Position numbers and translations under genes: made by a program. The notes beneath the pieces are model-generated. The model saw nothing but the letters and a program-made list of their open reading frames with translations, was not told the DNA's origin and made no database searches. A stretch of DNA of 64,000 bases from JBOGNO01 sp050747245. Its GTDB lineage: Bacteria > Acidobacteriota > Terriglobia > Acidiferrales > UBA7541. Shown in pieces: positions 63,015 to 64,000 of this stretch (within the stretch, counting starts at the first letter, position 1; each line of letters begins with the position of its first letter). The DNA is taken from positions 69,915-133,914 of the forward strand of contig JBOGNO010000013.1 in assembly GCA_050747245.1 (NCBI GenBank), written 5' to 3'.

Positions 63015-63308
63015 TTATGAGTTCCCTTCCGCAAGGGCGCGGATCGCGGCGGCGGAGACTCCCGCGACGGCGACGCGTTTGCTTCGGCTTTTTTCGCCGG
63101 CGACGATTCTAACAGCCGCCACAGGTATCTTCAAACGCGCGGCCAGCAAGCGCCGCAGCGCTTCGTTCGCGCGGCCTTCCACAGGCGGCGCCGTCAGCCG
63201 AATCTTCAGCGCCCCGCCCCATTCGCCCTCGAACGATTCCCTGCTCCCGCGCGGCTGCACGCGCACACGGAACGTAACCTCGCCCGCTTTTTCTGTTACT
63301 TCAATCAT
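63015..63308 (-). CDS. DUF167 (YggU-like) protein
   Basis: 97 residues from the ATG at 63308, with GGGAG nine bases upstream; longer starts exist but the family begins here. Family motifs VRVQPRGSRESFEG, LKIRLTAPPVEGRANEALRRLLA and IVAGEKSRSKRV are present. YggU proteins bind nucleic acid or other partners; the function is not established. It ends three bases before the aminopeptidase gene. Confidence 0.92.
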   Translation of the reverse strand: MIEVTEKAGEVTFRVRVQPRGSRESFEGEWGGALKIRLTAPPVEGRANEALRRLLAARLKIPVAAVRIVAGEKSRSKRVAVAGVSAAAIRALAEGNS

Positions 63309-63412
63309 TGCTGGCGGCTCCCAGTTTCGCTTTTCATCCCCGTTTTGCAAGTCAGGACATTCGGCCTCCTCGCGAATCGCAGTTGAATTCATAAACCGCG
63401 ATTGTGTCTCGA

Positions 63413-64000
63413 TTAGGAATTGACGGTCTCCTTTGTTTTCATGGAGTTCGCGCGATTCTTGTTTCGGTGTGTGTCTCGATTAGAAGGGTCCGAAGCAAGG
63501 ATGCGTTTGATGCCCGCGAGAGGGTCATAGGGAGCGGCGGGGGATTTGGTGCGGCGCGGGGCGCGTTGCGGAGGAGCGGAGGGGGGCGGAGGTGGCGTCG
63601 CTGCGACTTCGGATATTGTTGCCGAAGGTGTGATGGAATTTGAAAGAGAGTCAAAGTCCCCACCCTTCGCTGCGCGAAGGATGGGGCACCCGGCGACTTC
63701 GGCTGCGTCCGCGGAGGATTCAGCGGGTTGCGACTCGGAATCAAAAGCAGATCCCTCACTCCGTTCGGGATGACACAGTGTCGTTGGAGCGGCGGAATCG
63801 AGAGAGGAATTTTCGTCGAGGTCGGCGGTGGAATTGAGATGGGTGACGATGAGGCGGCGGGGCGGTTCGACCCACTGGCCGCGGTCGTTGATGCGCGTGT
63901 AGGCGCGCACGGCGCGGATGACTACATCGGTGCAGGTGGGGGCGATGTCTTCGACCTGCTCGATGATGTATTCAAGGGCGGCGCGCACGTTGCGCTGGCG
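63413..64000 (-). CDS. 3' part of an unknown gene carrying incorporated repeats
   Basis: The frame is open to the window edge, so the gene starts beyond 64000. The first visible part (RQRNVRAALEYIIEQ, VEDIAPTCTDVVIRAVRAYT) is a compact, probably conserved domain; the rest is low-complexity. Between residues about 67 and 112 the protein is encoded by sequences that look like intergenic repeats (see repeats at 63658 and 63747), followed by a Pro-rich stretch (TPPPPPSAPPQRAPRR) and a basic tail. No family recognised. Confidence 0.55.
   Translation of the reverse strand, partial: RQRNVRAALEYIIEQVEDIAPTCTDVVIRAVRAYTRINDRGQWVEPPRRLIVTHLNSTADLDENSSLDSAAPTTLCHPERSEGSAFDSESQPAESSADAAEVAGCPILRAAKGGDFDSLSNSITPSATISEVAATPPPPPSAPPQRAPRRTKSPAAPYDPLAGIKRILASDPSNRDTHRNKNRANSMKTKETVNS
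63658..63686. repeat. Palindromic REP-like element
   Basis: CCCCACCCTTCGC and GCGAAGGATGGGG form a 13-base inverted repeat with one mismatch around three bases. The sequence type (GCCCCATCCTTCGC...) is a familiar dispersed element in Acidobacteriota; here it lies within an open reading frame. Confidence 0.6.
63747..63775. repeat. Dispersed repeat (CATCCCGAACGGAGTGAGGGAT type)
   Basis: On the minus strand TCATCCCGAACGGAGTGAGG followed by GATCTGC, a sequence of the kind repeated many times between genes in soil bacteria. It is translated here as CHPERSEGSAFDSES. Confidence 0.55.

Overview
The window looks like a chromosomal segment of a GC-rich soil-type Acidobacteriota genome (this is inference from gene content; no rRNA is present). 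The main markers are a PadR regulator paired with an acidobacterial duplicated orphan permease (ADOP), DUF6599- and DUF6677-like proteins, a PilZ-TonB fusion, a CxxC-rich small protein typical of the group, and subtilisins carrying QSTAA repeats.

Layout. 1-4.8 kb: the 3' part of a Sel1-repeat gene, two overlapping small minus-strand genes, and the PadR/ADOP pair. 4.8-9.3 kb: glycine cleavage operon gcvT-gcvH-gcvPA-gcvPB behind a clear sigma70-type promoter. 9.4-12.7 kb: minus-strand M48 peptidase, a single-ring Clp-type AAA+ ATPase and a small companion. 12.8-20.2 kb: alkyltransferase-like protein, ABC-2 exporter pair, two-TM ion channel, ilvE, aquaporin, pilT, recX. 20.2-27.2 kb: alaS, lytic transglycosylase, AMIN-amidase, DUF6599. 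27.3-30.8 kb: a possible small RNA, a phosphofructokinase with PPi-type signature, and PilZ-TonB. 31.0-37.4 kb: a receiver/metallo-beta-lactamase fusion, then four genes that look like one unit (coiled-coil protein, OmpA/BON membrane protein, Rab-like small GTPase, hybrid histidine kinase). 37.4-43.3 kb: RND efflux operon (outer-membrane factor, adaptor, pump).

43.5-61.1 kb is the most unusual part. Twelve genes run on the minus strand, many with overlapping stops and starts. In transcription order they are: TPR-CHAT protease homologue 2, secreted subtilisin 2, a complete oligopeptide ABC importer (two ATPases, two permeases, binding protein), an ECF sigma factor, TPR-CHAT protease 1, a small protein with an anti-sigma-type zinc motif, secreted subtilisin 1, and an HD-GYP phosphodiesterase. 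Both subtilisins carry 8-residue QSTAA[VI]L[DE] tandem repeats just before the catalytic His. CHAT-1 keeps the His-Cys dyad; CHAT-2 has Glu in place of the His. The block is flanked by an intact tRNA-Thr(CGT) and a degenerate copy of a tRNA-Thr 3' half in direct orientation, which is the geometry of a tRNA-targeted genomic island. The suggested theme, by inference, is extracellular proteolysis and peptide uptake coupled to an intracellular caspase-like protease and its own sigma/anti-sigma control.

61.2-64 kb: DUF167 protein, M24 aminopeptidase, DUF6677-like protein and a tiny membrane protein in one minus-strand operon, then the 3' end of an unknown gene into whose coding sequence intergenic-type repeats have been incorporated.
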